Assembly (NCBI GenBank): GCA_964434165.1
Contig: CAYSUS010000008.1
Location: forward strand, 51,758 to 115,757
Length of the DNA: 64,000 nt
Direction: 5' to 3'
Source: CAYSUS01 sp964434165
Lineage (GTDB): Bacteria; Planctomycetota; Planctomycetia; Pirellulales; Thermoguttaceae
This document shows, piece after piece, positions 33,855 through 42,775 of the stretch. Each line of letters opens with the position of its first letter. The first letter of the stretch is position 1. The notes beneath the pieces are model-generated. The model was not told the DNA's origin. It ran no database searches and worked only from the letters and a program-made list of their open reading frames with translations. The translations under genes and the position numbers were made by a program.

Positions 33855-34907
33855 ATGAGTCCATTGCTCGATTCTCGCAAGACGCCGGGTCCGGCCCAGC
33901 AGACGCCCGGGGTCCCCGCGGCGGGATGCGGCCGCGCGGGGCACTGGCGAGCCGTGCGTCCCTACGTGGCCATCGCCCGGCCGGACCATTGGTTCAAGAA
34001 CGTGTTCATGCTCCTGGGCGTGCTGCTGGCGCTGTTCTACCATTTCAACCATCCGGGGCTGACGGTCCGGTATCCGATCCTGCAGATCGCCTGGGGTTTG
34101 GCGGCGGTCTGCCTGGTGGCCTCGAGCAACTACGTGATCAACGAGATCCTCGACGCCCCTTCAGACCGCAACCATCCGGTGAAGCGATTCCGTCCGGTTC
34201 CCTCCGGCCACGTGGACGTGCGCCTGGGCTACCTGGAGTGGCTGCTGCTGGGGGCGGCCGGGCTGGGCGGCGCGGCGCTGTTGAACTGGCCGTTCTTCTT
34301 CGCCGCACTGGCGCTCTGGGCGATGGGACTGGTTTACAACGTGCCGCCGGTGCGGACCAAGGAGCTGCCGTACCTGGACGTGATCAGCGAGTCGGTGAAC
34401 AACCCGTTGCGACTGATGTTGGGCTGGTTCACGGTCATCCCCGGGCAAGTGCCCCCGGTGTCGCTGATGATCTCGTATTGGATGGTGGGGGCCTTCTTCA
34501 TGGCCACCAAGCGGTTCGCCGAGTACCGGTCGATCGCCGACGCGGCCGCGGCCGGGGCGTATCGCGGCTCGTTCCGCCACTACGACGAGAGCCGGCTGTT
34601 GATCAGTATCTTCTTCTACGCGACCGCCGCGGCGCTGTTCCTGGGCGTGTTCATCATCCGCTACCACCTGGAGCTGATCCTCAGCGTGCCGCTGATCGCC
34701 GGGTTCTTCGCGTATTACATGCACGTCGCGCTGAAGCCCGACAGCCCGGCCCAGAACCCCGAGCGGCTTTACCGTGAATGGGGCCTGATGATCTACTTGG
34801 TGGTCTGCGTCGCCGTGTTCGTCGGCCTGATGTTCGCGCAGATCGAGGTGCTCTACAAGCTGTTCAACGTGCCCAGCCCCAAGGTGCCGCCGCTGTGGCG
34901 GTTTTGA
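33855..34907 (+). CDS. UbiA-superfamily polyprenyl-phosphate phosphoribosyltransferase-like protein
   Basis: The 350-residue membrane protein has about eight hydrophobic segments. Conserved UbiA features are ARPDHWFKNVFMLLG near residue 36 and the Asp-rich motif NEILDAPSDRNHPVKRFRPV, where the usual NDxxD reads NEILD. The second Asp motif is YNVPPVRTKELPYLDV. RPxxWxKN followed by DRxHPxKRxRP is characteristic of the decaprenyl-phosphate phosphoribosyltransferase branch, which attaches phosphoribose to a polyprenyl phosphate. Neighbours are a YqeG-type phosphatase and a GT39 enzyme, which together could make and use a lipid-linked pentose. ATG 33855 has GAAGG directly upstream. Confidence 0.8.
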   Translation: MSPLLDSRKTPGPAQQTPGVPAAGCGRAGHWRAVRPYVAIARPDHWFKNVFMLLGVLLALFYHFNHPGLTVRYPILQIAWGLAAVCLVASSNYVINEILDAPSDRNHPVKRFRPVPSGHVDVRLGYLEWLLLGAAGLGGAALLNWPFFFAALALWAMGLVYNVPPVRTKELPYLDVISESVNNPLRLMLGWFTVIPGQVPPVSLMISYWMVGAFFMATKRFAEYRSIADAAAAGAYRGSFRHYDESRLLISIFFYATAAALFLGVFIIRYHLELILSVPLIAGFFAYYMHVALKPDSPAQNPERLYREWGLMIYLVVCVAVFVGLMFAQIEVLYKLFNVPSPKVPPLWRF

Positions 34908-34914
34908 AGGGAGC

Positions 34915-34986
34915 GGGTCGGGAGTCTTCTCTCGAATCGACTCCATCGTGAAACCAGAGCGTCCCCGAGAAAAGACTCCGGATCCC
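34915..34986. repeat. Dispersed imperfect inverted repeat, copy C
   Basis: The left arm (34915-34936, GGGTCGGGAGTCTTCTCTCG...) and right arm (34966-34986, CGAGAAAAGACTCCGGATCC...) are largely complementary, with a loop of about 30 bases. The loop contains the GTG (34948) that opens the GT39 frame, so the repeat supplies the start and the first dozen codons of that gene. Confidence 0.8.
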
Positions 34987-36375
34987 GGCGCCACGCGCTC
35001 ATCCGGCCCTGACCGCGCGCTGGTCGGCATCCTGCTGGTCGGGGCCGCCGCGCGCGTGCTGCTCCTGCTGTGGTTCTGGGGCGAGCCGCCCCGGGCGGGC
35101 GACGAGCTGGAGTACCACGAGCTGGGCGCAAACCTCGCCGAGCGCGGCGAGATGGTTCTCCACGGCGTTCCCTGCACGATGCGTCCGCCGCTGTATCCGC
35201 TCTTCGTGGCCGGCATCTACGCGGTCTTCGGCGTTGGCAACTACCAGGCCGTGCGCGCCGGCCAGGCCGTCGTGGGGCTCTTCACTTCCCTCCTAGTGTA
35301 CTTTCTGGGGCGCGAGCTCTACGACCGCCGCGTGGGGCGATGGGCCGCGGGGCTGACCTCCTTTTACCCGCCCCTTCTGGGACACGCCTGCCTGCTCTAT
35401 TCCGAGACGCTGTTCGCCCTTTGGGTCGTTCTCCTCGCCTTGAGCGTGGTCTGGGCCTTGCGCACCGAGCGGGTTGCGCCGTGGGCGGCTCCTGCGGTGT
35501 TTCTCGGCGCGGCCTCGCTCACGCGGAGCATCCTGTGGCTGTTCCCGCCCGTGCTCGGCCTGTTCGTGCTCCTGGCGTGGCGAGCCGCGCTCTGGCGCCG
35601 GCTTGCGGCGACGGGGCTGATCTTCGCCGTCTTCACCGCCACGATCGCCCCCTGGTCGATCCGTTGCTCGCGCCTGGAAGACACGCTGGTGACGATCGAC
35701 GTGATGGGCGGGCGCAACCTGATGATGGGCAACTACGAGCACACGCCGACCTTCCGCGCCTGGGACGCGATCTCCGTGGGCGGCGAGAAGGCCTGGTACC
35801 GCGTGCTCAAGCGCAAGCACCCGGAGTTCCCCACGCTCACCCAGGGCCAGCGCGACAAGCTCGCGCTGCGCTACGGGCTGCGATACATGCTGGAGCATCC
35901 CGCGCAAACGGCCGCGCGGAGCACGGTCAAGTTCTTCAACTTCTGGCAGCTCGAACGGACGCTGGTGGCCGGGCTCCAGCGCGGCTGGTACGGCGATCCG
36001 CCCACGCCGATCAAGCTCGTCCTGGCGGCGATCATCTTCGGCAGCTACGCGGCCGCCATGTTCGCGGCCGTGTTCGGCGCGGTCATGTGTCCGCCGCGCG
36101 ACCGCCGGCTGCTGGTCTTCGTGCTGTTGCTGCTGGCGTACGTGTGCGGGCTGCACGCGCTGGTGTTCGCCCACAGCCGGTACCACCTGCCCCTGGCCCC
36201 CTTGGAGCTGGTGCTCGTCGCGGCGGCGGTCGTGCATGGGCGGTCGATCCGCCGGCGGATCGGCGGCCCGGCGTTTCTGCTCGCCGTGGCGCTCTGCGGC
36301 GTGCTGCTCGCCGGATGGGTGTGGGAGATCGCTCTGGTCGATTACCCGCGATTCCTGGAGATCTTCCGCGCGTGA
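34948..36375 (+). CDS. GT39-like membrane glycosyltransferase (polyprenyl-phosphate-sugar dependent)
   Basis: The 475-residue protein has about ten hydrophobic segments and the family hallmarks: acidic residues in the first periplasmic loop (GDELEYHELGANLAERG) and RPPLYPLFVAGIYAVFG. Later regions are AASLTRSILWLFPP and HALVFAHSRYHLPLAPLELV. GT-C enzymes like this use polyprenyl-phosphate sugars on the periplasmic side. The first 18 residues (MKPERPREKTPDPG...) are translated from repeat copy C, an unusual N-terminus. No other ATG or GTG start lies before the first helix. Its stop overlaps the next GTG start by four bases. Confidence 0.83.
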   Translation: MKPERPREKTPDPGATRSSGPDRALVGILLVGAAARVLLLLWFWGEPPRAGDELEYHELGANLAERGEMVLHGVPCTMRPPLYPLFVAGIYAVFGVGNYQAVRAGQAVVGLFTSLLVYFLGRELYDRRVGRWAAGLTSFYPPLLGHACLLYSETLFALWVVLLALSVVWALRTERVAPWAAPAVFLGAASLTRSILWLFPPVLGLFVLLAWRAALWRRLAATGLIFAVFTATIAPWSIRCSRLEDTLVTIDVMGGRNLMMGNYEHTPTFRAWDAISVGGEKAWYRVLKRKHPEFPTLTQGQRDKLALRYGLRYMLEHPAQTAARSTVKFFNFWQLERTLVAGLQRGWYGDPPTPIKLVLAAIIFGSYAAAMFAAVFGAVMCPPRDRRLLVFVLLLLAYVCGLHALVFAHSRYHLPLAPLELVLVAAAVVHGRSIRRRIGGPAFLLAVALCGVLLAGWVWEIALVDYPRFLEIFRA

Positions 36376-37496
36376 CCAACGGACGGCCGACCGTTTGCCA
36401 GGTACTGCACAGCCTGACGGTGGGCGGGGCCGAGGTTCTTTCCACGGCCCTCGCGCGCCGGCTGAAGGACCGCTACCATTTCATCTTCGCCTGCCTCGAC
36501 GAGCTCGGCCGTCTGGGCGCCATGCTGCACAACGAGGGGTTCGAGGTGGTCGCCCTGGGCCGGCGGCCCGGCATCGACCCCTTCTGTATGAGGCGACTGG
36601 CCCGGCTCTACCGCCACGAGAACGTGGACCTGGTCCATGCCCACCAGTACACGCCGTTCTTCTACAGCATGGCGGCCCGGGCGTGGCGGCGGCGCCCTCC
36701 CGTCCTGTTCACCGAGCACGGCCGCTGGTATCCCGACTATCCGCGGCGGCGCCGGATCCTGTTCAACCGCGCCGTGCTCCGCCGCACCGATCGCGTCGTT
36801 GCCGTGGGGCGTGCCGTGGAGCGGGCCCTGGTGGAGAACGAAGGGATCCCCGAGCGCCGCGTGCGCGTGATCTACAACGGCGTGGACATCGAGGCCTTTG
36901 CCGCGGCCCGCGGGCGGCGGGCCGCGATCCGCGCCGAGCTGGGACTGGGGCCCGACGACTTCGTACTCATCCAGGTCGCCCGGCTCGACCAGCTCAAGGA
37001 CCACGGCACGGCGATTCGCACCATCGCCCGCGTGACCCGGCAGCGCCCCGACGCCCGGCTCCTGCTCGTGGGCGACGGGCCGGAGCAGGAGGTGATCGAG
37101 TCGGAGATCCGCGCCCGGCGGCTGAAGCATAGCGTGTGCCTGTTGGGCGTGCGGGACGACGTGGACATGCTGTTGCACGCGGCCGACGCGTTCCTTCTGA
37201 CCAGCATCAGCGAGGGCATCCCGGTGACGCTCATCGAGGCCATGGCGGCCCGCCTGCCCGTCGTGGCCACCAAGGTCGGCGGCGTGCCTGAGGTCGTCGT
37301 GCCCGGCCAGACCGGCCTGCTGGCCGCCGCGGGCGCCGACCATGCCCTGGCCGAGGCCGCCCTGCGCCTGGCGGCCGATCCTTCGCTGCGGCGTGCGATG
37401 GGCGAGGCGGGCTACGGCCGGGCCCGCGAGCTGTTCTCCCAACGGCAGATGCACGACGCCTACCAGGCCTGCTTCGAGGAGATCCTGCGTGGCTGA
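36372..37496 (+). CDS. GT4 glycosyltransferase
   Basis: The 374-residue GT-B protein begins VTNGRPTVCQVLHSLTVGGAE and contains LVHAHQYTPFFYSMAA, TEHGRWYPDYPRRRRILF and RVIYNGVDIEAF. The C-terminal half has VARLDQLKDHGTAIRT, LLVGDGPEQEVIE and the retaining-GT4 motif SISEGIPVTLIEAMAARLPV. It starts at GTG 36372 with a GTGA overlap on the GT39 stop. N-terminal similarity to enzymes with the TEHGR motif suggests a sugar transfer to a lipid-linked acceptor. Donor unknown. Confidence 0.9.
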   Translation: MTNGRPTVCQVLHSLTVGGAEVLSTALARRLKDRYHFIFACLDELGRLGAMLHNEGFEVVALGRRPGIDPFCMRRLARLYRHENVDLVHAHQYTPFFYSMAARAWRRRPPVLFTEHGRWYPDYPRRRRILFNRAVLRRTDRVVAVGRAVERALVENEGIPERRVRVIYNGVDIEAFAAARGRRAAIRAELGLGPDDFVLIQVARLDQLKDHGTAIRTIARVTRQRPDARLLLVGDGPEQEVIESEIRARRLKHSVCLLGVRDDVDMLLHAADAFLLTSISEGIPVTLIEAMAARLPVVATKVGGVPEVVVPGQTGLLAAAGADHALAEAALRLAADPSLRRAMGEAGYGRARELFSQRQMHDAYQACFEEILRG

Positions 37497-38685
37497 GGCG
37501 TCGCCCATCCCGGCCCCGCTCGTGGTCTTCTCCGACGACTGGGGTCGCCACCCGTCGAGCTGCCAGCACCTGGTGCGTCATCTTCTGGCGCGCCACCGCG
37601 TGTGCTGGGTCAACACGATCGGCACACGACGGCCGCGCCTCGATCGGGCCAGCGCGGCGCGGGGCTGGGAGAAGGCGCGCCAGTGGCTTCTTCCCCGCCG
37701 CAGCCGAGTGGCGCTGCCCGCGGGACTCACGGTGCTCAATCCGGCCATGTGGCCCTTCTTCACGCGCCGCCTGGATCGCCGTATCAATCGCTTCCTCCTG
37801 GGCCGGTATCTGCGGCCGCTGGTCGCCACGAGCGATCCGCCCCCCGTGGCCGTGACCACGCTTCCGCTGGTCGCCGACCTGATCGACGTGCTGCCCATCG
37901 CCCGCTGGGTGTACTACTGCGTCGATGACTTCAGTCAGTGGCCTGGTCTGGACCACGGGGCCCTAGCGGCGATGGAGGAGCGCCTGATCCGCCGCGCCGA
38001 CGTGATCGTGGCTGTCAGCCGCACGCTTCAGGATCGCATCGCGCGCCAGGGCCGGGCCGCCGTGCTGCTCACGCACGGGGTCGACCTTGAGCACTGGCGC
38101 TCGCTGGGCGGCCAACGCCCCGCCCCGCTGCCGCCGGACCTCGCCCGCCCCCTGGTCGTGTTCTGGGGCGTCATCGACCGGCGCATGGACGCCCCGTTCG
38201 TCCGGCGACTCGCCGCCGAGATGCAGGACGGGACGCTTCTGCTGGTCGGGCCGCAGGAGTCCCCCGACCCGTCGCTCGTGCGGCTGCCCCGCGTGCGCAT
38301 GCTGCCGCCGGTCCCCTATGCGGACCTGCCGGCGCTGGCCCGGGAGGCCGCCGTGCTGGTGATGCCCTACGCCGACCTGCCGGTCACGCGGGCGATGCAG
38401 CCGCTGAAGCTGACCGAGTACCTGGCGTCGGGCAGGCCGGTCGTGGCGAGGCGCCTTCCCTCGACCGAGCCTTGGCACGACGCCCTCGACCTGGCCGATT
38501 CGACGGAGGAGTTCGCCCAGGCGGTGCTCGATCGCCTCCGAACCGACCTGCCCGACGCGCAGGCCGCCGCGCGCCGCCGGTTGGCGGAGGAGAGCTGGGC
38601 GGCCAAGGCGTGCCAGTTCGAGCGCGTCGCCCTGGCGGCCGAGCCGGCCCTTCCGGCAGATTGCGAAGACGCCGATGCCGACTGA
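37489..38685 (+). CDS. Glycosyltransferase, GT1/GT4-like
   Basis: The 398-residue protein starts VVFSDDWGRHPSSCQHLVRH after eight leading residues. It contains VYYCVDDFSQWPGLDHGAL, ADVIVAVSRTLQDRIA, LTHGVDLEHW and VVFWGVIDRRMD, and later MPYADLPVTRAMQPLKLTEY with ASGRPVVARRLP. This pattern resembles the WsaF/TuaH-like group that acts in exopolysaccharide synthesis. GTG 37489 lies eight bases inside the end of the previous gene with GAGGAG upstream. It overlaps the following gene by 11 bases. Donor unknown. Confidence 0.85.
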   Translation: MAEASPIPAPLVVFSDDWGRHPSSCQHLVRHLLARHRVCWVNTIGTRRPRLDRASAARGWEKARQWLLPRRSRVALPAGLTVLNPAMWPFFTRRLDRRINRFLLGRYLRPLVATSDPPPVAVTTLPLVADLIDVLPIARWVYYCVDDFSQWPGLDHGALAAMEERLIRRADVIVAVSRTLQDRIARQGRAAVLLTHGVDLEHWRSLGGQRPAPLPPDLARPLVVFWGVIDRRMDAPFVRRLAAEMQDGTLLLVGPQESPDPSLVRLPRVRMLPPVPYADLPALAREAAVLVMPYADLPVTRAMQPLKLTEYLASGRPVVARRLPSTEPWHDALDLADSTEEFAQAVLDRLRTDLPDAQAAARRRLAEESWAAKACQFERVALAAEPALPADCEDADAD

Positions 38686-39814
38686 GAACCCGCTCGTCCT
38701 GCACACCCGCGTGGTCTGCGGAACCGGCGGCGGGCCAGAGAAGACGATCCTCCATTCCGCGCGGCCACTCATCGCCGCGGGCTACGACGTGCTGTGCGCG
38801 TACATGCATCCGCCGGGCGATCCGGGATTCGACGAAATCCGCCGCCGTGCCCAGTCCGCCGCCGCGCCGCTGGAAGGCATCGAGGACCGCGGCCCTTGGG
38901 ACCTGCGCGTGCCGCGGCGGCTGAGCGCGCTGTGCAAGCAGCGCCGCGTTGCCGTCTGGCACGGCCACGACTACAAGAGCAACGTGCTCGGGCTGTGGGT
39001 CCGCCGCCGGTGGCCCATGAAGCTGGTCACCACGGTGCACGGCTGGGTCAGCTACACGCCGCGAAGCCGTATCTACTACGTGCTCGACCGGCTCGCGCTG
39101 CGGTGGTACGAAAAGGTGATCTGCGTGTCCGACGACCTCCGCACCCGATGCATAGCGTCGGGCGTGGATGAAGCGCGGTGCGTGGTCATCGACAACGCCA
39201 TCGACGGCGCCCTTTGGAAGCGCAGCCTGACCACGCGCCAGGCCAGGCTGCGGCTCGGCCTGGCCCCCGACCGGCTGCTGGTCGGCAGCGTGGGCCGTCT
39301 GACGGCCGAAAAGAACTACGAGGCCGTCGTCCGCGTCCTCGGGCGCCTGGCGCGGGCGGGGCTGGACGTCGATCTCGTCCTGGTCGGCGAGGGAGACCGG
39401 CGCGAGGCGATCGAGGCCCAGGCCGCCGAACTCGGGTTGGGCGAGCGCGTCCGCCTGCTCGGCTACCGCTCCGACACCCTCGATGTCTACCAGGCCCTGG
39501 ACGTTTTCGTGCTCGGCAGCCTGCGCGAAGGGCTGCCCAACGTGCTGCTGGAGGCCATGGCCCTGGAAGTGCCCGTGGTGGCGACCCGCGTGGCCGGCGT
39601 GCCGCGGCTCATCGAGCACGGGATCAGCGGGCTGCTCGTCGATCCCGGCGCGGAGGAGGAGCTGACGGTGGAATTGGGCCGGCTCCTGAACGACCACGCG
39701 CTCCGCGCGCACCTGGCCGCGGCCGGGCGCCGCGCCGTCCAGACCCGCTTCAGTTTCGATACTCGCATGGACCACGTCCGCGCGATCTACGACGAGCTGC
39801 TGGGGCGGGCATGA
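38675..39814 (+). CDS. GT4 glycosyltransferase
   Basis: The 379-residue GT-B enzyme has VLHTRVVCGTGGGPEKTILH at the N-terminus, VWHGHDYKSNVLGLWV, TTVHGWVSY and VIDNAIDGALW in the N-terminal half. The C-terminal half has VGSVGRLTAEKNYEAVVRVL, LVGEGDRREAIE and VLGSLREGLPNVLLEAMALE, the EX7E motif region. It overlaps the upstream and downstream genes by 11 and 4 bases. It directly precedes the FemAB-like gene, a frequent arrangement in exosortase-A loci. Confidence 0.9.
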   Translation: MPTENPLVLHTRVVCGTGGGPEKTILHSARPLIAAGYDVLCAYMHPPGDPGFDEIRRRAQSAAAPLEGIEDRGPWDLRVPRRLSALCKQRRVAVWHGHDYKSNVLGLWVRRRWPMKLVTTVHGWVSYTPRSRIYYVLDRLALRWYEKVICVSDDLRTRCIASGVDEARCVVIDNAIDGALWKRSLTTRQARLRLGLAPDRLLVGSVGRLTAEKNYEAVVRVLGRLARAGLDVDLVLVGEGDRREAIEAQAAELGLGERVRLLGYRSDTLDVYQALDVFVLGSLREGLPNVLLEAMALEVPVVATRVAGVPRLIEHGISGLLVDPGAEEELTVELGRLLNDHALRAHLAAAGRRAVQTRFSFDTRMDHVRAIYDELLGRA

Positions 39815-40875
39815 CCGGGCAGCATGCCGTGTCGATCCGCCTGCTCGAGGGGGCCGAGCTGAGAGCTCGCATGCCTGCCCTGACCGCCTGCGTCCGCGCG
39901 CGGGGCGAGGCCTCGCCGAGCCGGCTGCCCGGCTGGCTCCACGTGCTCGCCGGGGGGCTGGGCCACACGCCCTACTGCCTGGAAGCCCTCGCCGACGACG
40001 GGAGCACGGAGGGGCTGCTTCCCCTGGCCTGGGTGCGGAGCCTGCTGTTCGGCCGCTATCTGGTGGGCCTGCCCTACCTTAACGTCGGGGGCGTCATGGC
40101 CGACGATGCCTGCGTGGCGGCCGCCCTCATCGACCGCGCCGTCGACCTGGCCGCGCGGCTCGACGTGCGGCACCTGGAGTTGCGTCACGAGCGCCCGATC
40201 GAGCACGAGGCCCTGCGGCACCGCCTGGAGACCAAGGTCCACATGCGGCTGGCGCTTCCCTCCGCCGCGGACGCGCTGTGGCGGAGCTTCGACCCCAAGG
40301 TCCGCAACCAGGTCCGCAAGGCCGAGAAGCTGGGGCTTTCGGTTCACACCGCCGGCGAGGAGCTGCTGCCGGAGTTCTACGACGTGTTCGCCACGAACAT
40401 GCGCGACCTGGGCACGCCCGTCTTTCCGAGGCGGCTCTTTCGCGCGATACTCCGCCAGTTCCCCGGCCAGGCCGAGCTTCGCGTGGTGCGTCAGGCCGAT
40501 CGCCCCATTGCCGCGGCGATCGTCGTTCACGGCAACGGGATGACCGAAGTCCCCAGCGCCAGCTCACTGCGGCGGTACAATGCCACCTGCGCGAACATGC
40601 TCCTCTACTGGGGCCTGCTGTCCAGCGCGATCGAGCGAGGGCAGCGGGTTTTCGATTTCGGCCGTTCCAGCCGCGCAAGCGGTACGTATCGGTTCAAGCG
40701 GCAGTGGGGCGCCGAGCCGCACCCGGCCGTCTGGCAGTATGCGGTTCGGCGTGGTAGCATCGGGGACTTACGGCGCGAGAGCGGGCGCTACGGGCTGATG
40801 ATCCGGCTGTGGCAGCGCCTGCCCGTCGCGCTCACGCGGCTGATCGGCCCGCCGATCGTGCGAGGGATACCGTAG
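39811..40875 (+). CDS. FemAB-like protein of XrtA/PEP-CTERM loci (GNAT fold)
   Basis: The 354-residue protein resembles the PEP-CTERM-associated FemAB/GNAT family (TIGR03019): SPSRLPGWLHVLAGGLGHTP, YLVGLPYLNVGGVMADD, FDPKVRNQVRKAEKLGLS, and RVFDFGRSSRASGTYRFKRQ. The last block is the characteristic C-terminal motif. Members contain paired GNAT-type acyltransferase domains and are thought to aminoacylate or acylate a polysaccharide or protein. ATG 39811 overlaps the GT4 stop (ATGA). Substrate unproven. Confidence 0.87.
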   Translation: MTGQHAVSIRLLEGAELRARMPALTACVRARGEASPSRLPGWLHVLAGGLGHTPYCLEALADDGSTEGLLPLAWVRSLLFGRYLVGLPYLNVGGVMADDACVAAALIDRAVDLAARLDVRHLELRHERPIEHEALRHRLETKVHMRLALPSAADALWRSFDPKVRNQVRKAEKLGLSVHTAGEELLPEFYDVFATNMRDLGTPVFPRRLFRAILRQFPGQAELRVVRQADRPIAAAIVVHGNGMTEVPSASSLRRYNATCANMLLYWGLLSSAIERGQRVFDFGRSSRASGTYRFKRQWGAEPHPAVWQYAVRRGSIGDLRRESGRYGLMIRLWQRLPVALTRLIGPPIVRGIP

Positions 40876-40917
40876 CCGGTCGTGGCGACAAGGGATCGGC
40901 GGGGAATGCTCCCGGTT

Positions 40918-40988
40918 TCCACGCTCGGCGTGGCTTCCTCCTTCCCGCGCCAGCGTGGGAACAAGAAGAGCGGACCGTGGGAACGAGG
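40918..40988. repeat. Degraded copy of the GTTCCCACGC hairpin repeat
   Basis: Hairpin-forming blocks (CCACGC ... GCGTGG near 40919-40933) and GCGTGGGAAC (40953-40962) match the sequence at 1993-2018 but with substitutions. This 132-base gap lies between the FemAB-like gene and rfbB, and nothing else is recognisable in it. Confidence 0.65.
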
Positions 40989-41007
40989 AAACGGCGATTC
41001 CTGACCG

Positions 41008-42078
41008 ATGGCTAACGCGATCCTCATCACCGGCGGGGCGGGCTTCATCGGAAGCAACTTCGTGCACCAGTGGCTGGCCGAGGAGCAGGCTGCCGTGGTG
41101 AATCTCGACAAGCTCACCTACGCGGGCAACCCCGACTCGCTGGCCGATCTGGCCGAGCATCCGCGATACGCCTTCCTCGAAGGCGACATCGCCGACGGAC
41201 GCCTGGTGAGCCGTCTGCTGGCGGAGCGCGAGATCGGCGCGGTGGTGAACTTCGCCGCCGAGTCGCATGTCGATCGGTCGATCGACGGCCCGGCCGCCTT
41301 CGTCGAGACCAACGTGGTGGGGACCTTCCGCCTGCTCGAGGCCGCCCGACAGTACTGGTGCGATCTGCCCGAGCCGCAACGTGCGGAGTTCCGCTTTCTC
41401 CACGTTTCGACCGACGAGGTGTACGGCTCGCTGGGGCCGACGGGCAAGTTCACCGAGTCCACGCCGTACGCCCCCAACTCGCCCTACTCGGCCTCCAAGG
41501 CGTCGAGCGACCACTTCGTGCGGGCCTACCACCACACGTACGGCCTGCCCACGGTGATCACCAACTGCTCGAACAACTACGGCCCTTACCAGTTCCCCGA
41601 GAAGCTGATCCCGCTGATGATCCTCAACGCCGTGGAGGGCAAGCCGCTGCCCGTCTATGGCGACGGACAGCAAATCCGCGACTGGCTGTACGTCGAGGAC
41701 CACTGCCGCGCCATCCGCACGGTGCTCGCCCGCGGCAGGCCGGGCGAGGTGTACAACATCGGCGGCGACTGCGAGCGGGCGAACCTCGACGTGGTCCGCA
41801 CGATCTGCCAGCTGGTCGATGCGCTGCGTCCCGGGCTGGCGCACGCCCCGTGCTCCGCGCTGATCACCTTCGTCACCGACCGCCCCGGCCACGACCGCCG
41901 CTACGCGATCGACACCACGAAGATCCGCCGTGAGCTGGGCTGGGAACCCCGCGAGGATTTCCGCTCCGGATTGCGGCGCACCGTCGAGTGGTACCTCGCC
42001 AATCCCGACTGGGTCGAGCGCGTCACCACCGGAAAGTACCGCCGCGAGCGGCTCGGCCTGGGCGCGACGGCGAGCTAG
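41008..42078 (+). CDS. rfbB: dTDP-glucose 4,6-dehydratase
   Basis: The 356-residue short-chain dehydrogenase has the dinucleotide-binding GGAGFIGSNF (9-18), the SDR catalytic pair Tyr160 and Lys164 in YSASK, and the RmlB signature HVSTDEVYGSLG (131-142). Further conserved blocks are CSNNYGPYQFPEKLIP and DWLYVEDHC. It converts dTDP-glucose to dTDP-4-keto-6-deoxyglucose, the second step of dTDP-L-rhamnose synthesis. Genes for the other three steps follow (42187, 43799, 44778), so the pathway is complete. Start ATG 41008. Confidence 0.97.
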   Translation: MANAILITGGAGFIGSNFVHQWLAEEQAAVVNLDKLTYAGNPDSLADLAEHPRYAFLEGDIADGRLVSRLLAEREIGAVVNFAAESHVDRSIDGPAAFVETNVVGTFRLLEAARQYWCDLPEPQRAEFRFLHVSTDEVYGSLGPTGKFTESTPYAPNSPYSASKASSDHFVRAYHHTYGLPTVITNCSNNYGPYQFPEKLIPLMILNAVEGKPLPVYGDGQQIRDWLYVEDHCRAIRTVLARGRPGEVYNIGGDCERANLDVVRTICQLVDALRPGLAHAPCSALITFVTDRPGHDRRYAIDTTKIRRELGWEPREDFRSGLRRTVEWYLANPDWVERVTTGKYRRERLGLGATAS

Positions 42079-42083
42079 CAGGC

Positions 42084-42172
42084 GGGGGAGGGGGCCGGGA
42101 GTTCTCTCTCGAATACGCACAGCCATGCAACCGGCGCACCAGCCTGGAGAAGACTTCCGACCCCCTCCCGCC
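42084..42172. repeat. Dispersed imperfect inverted repeat, copy D
   Basis: The left arm (42084-42114, containing GGCCGGGAGTTCTCTCTCGA) and right arm (42146-42172, GAGAAGACTTCCGACCCCCT...) pair well. It fills the gap between rfbB and rfbC. Unlike copies B and C, the loop ATG (42124) is not used as a gene start. Confidence 0.78.
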
Positions 42173-42186
42173 AACACCCCACGACC

Positions 42187-42741
42187 ATGCAGGTAGAACC
42201 CACGGCCATCCCCGACGTCAAGCTGGTCGCGCCGCCGAAGTTCGGCGACCATCGCGGTTACTTTTCGGAGACCTACAACCGCCGCCGCCTCGCCCAGGCG
42301 GGGATCGACCTCGACTTCGTCCAGGACAACCACTCGCTCTCGCGGGCCAAGGGCGTGGTCCGCGGGCTGCATTATCAGATCCCGCCGGCCGCCCAGGCCA
42401 AGCTGATCTCGGTGGTGCGCGGCTCGATCTTCGACGTGGCGTTAGACGTCCGTCGCGGCTCGCCCACCTTCGGCCGGCACGTAGGCGTCGTCCTCTCGGC
42501 CGAACGGTGGAAGCAGATTCTCATCCCCGCGGGCTTTGCCCACGGCTTCGTCACCCTGGAGCCGGACACCGAGGTGGTTTACAAAGTGACCGACTACTAT
42601 GCCCCGGAGCACGAGCGGGGTGTCCGCTGGAACGACCCGGCCCTGGCGATCGACTGGCCGGTCTCCGAAGAGGAGGCCGTTCTGTCCGAGAAAGACACCC
42701 GGCTGCCGCTGTTGGCCGAGGCCGCGGACCTGTTCGACTGA
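42187..42741 (+). CDS. rfbC: dTDP-4-dehydrorhamnose 3,5-epimerase
   Basis: The 184-residue cupin-type enzyme contains DHRGYFSETYN (21-31), DNHSLSRAKGVVRGLHYQ with catalytic His62, ISVVRGSIFDVALDVRRGSP, and the AGFAHGFVTLEPDTEVVYK block leading into DYYAPEHERG. It inverts C3 and C5 of dTDP-4-keto-6-deoxyglucose in rhamnose synthesis. Lies between rfbB and a GT2 gene; length fits the family. Confidence 0.96.
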   Translation: MQVEPTAIPDVKLVAPPKFGDHRGYFSETYNRRRLAQAGIDLDFVQDNHSLSRAKGVVRGLHYQIPPAAQAKLISVVRGSIFDVALDVRRGSPTFGRHVGVVLSAERWKQILIPAGFAHGFVTLEPDTEVVYKVTDYYAPEHERGVRWNDPALAIDWPVSEEEAVLSEKDTRLPLLAEAADLFD

Positions 42742-42775
42742 GCCCGGCACGCCGCAAGGTGCGACGCCCCCGACC

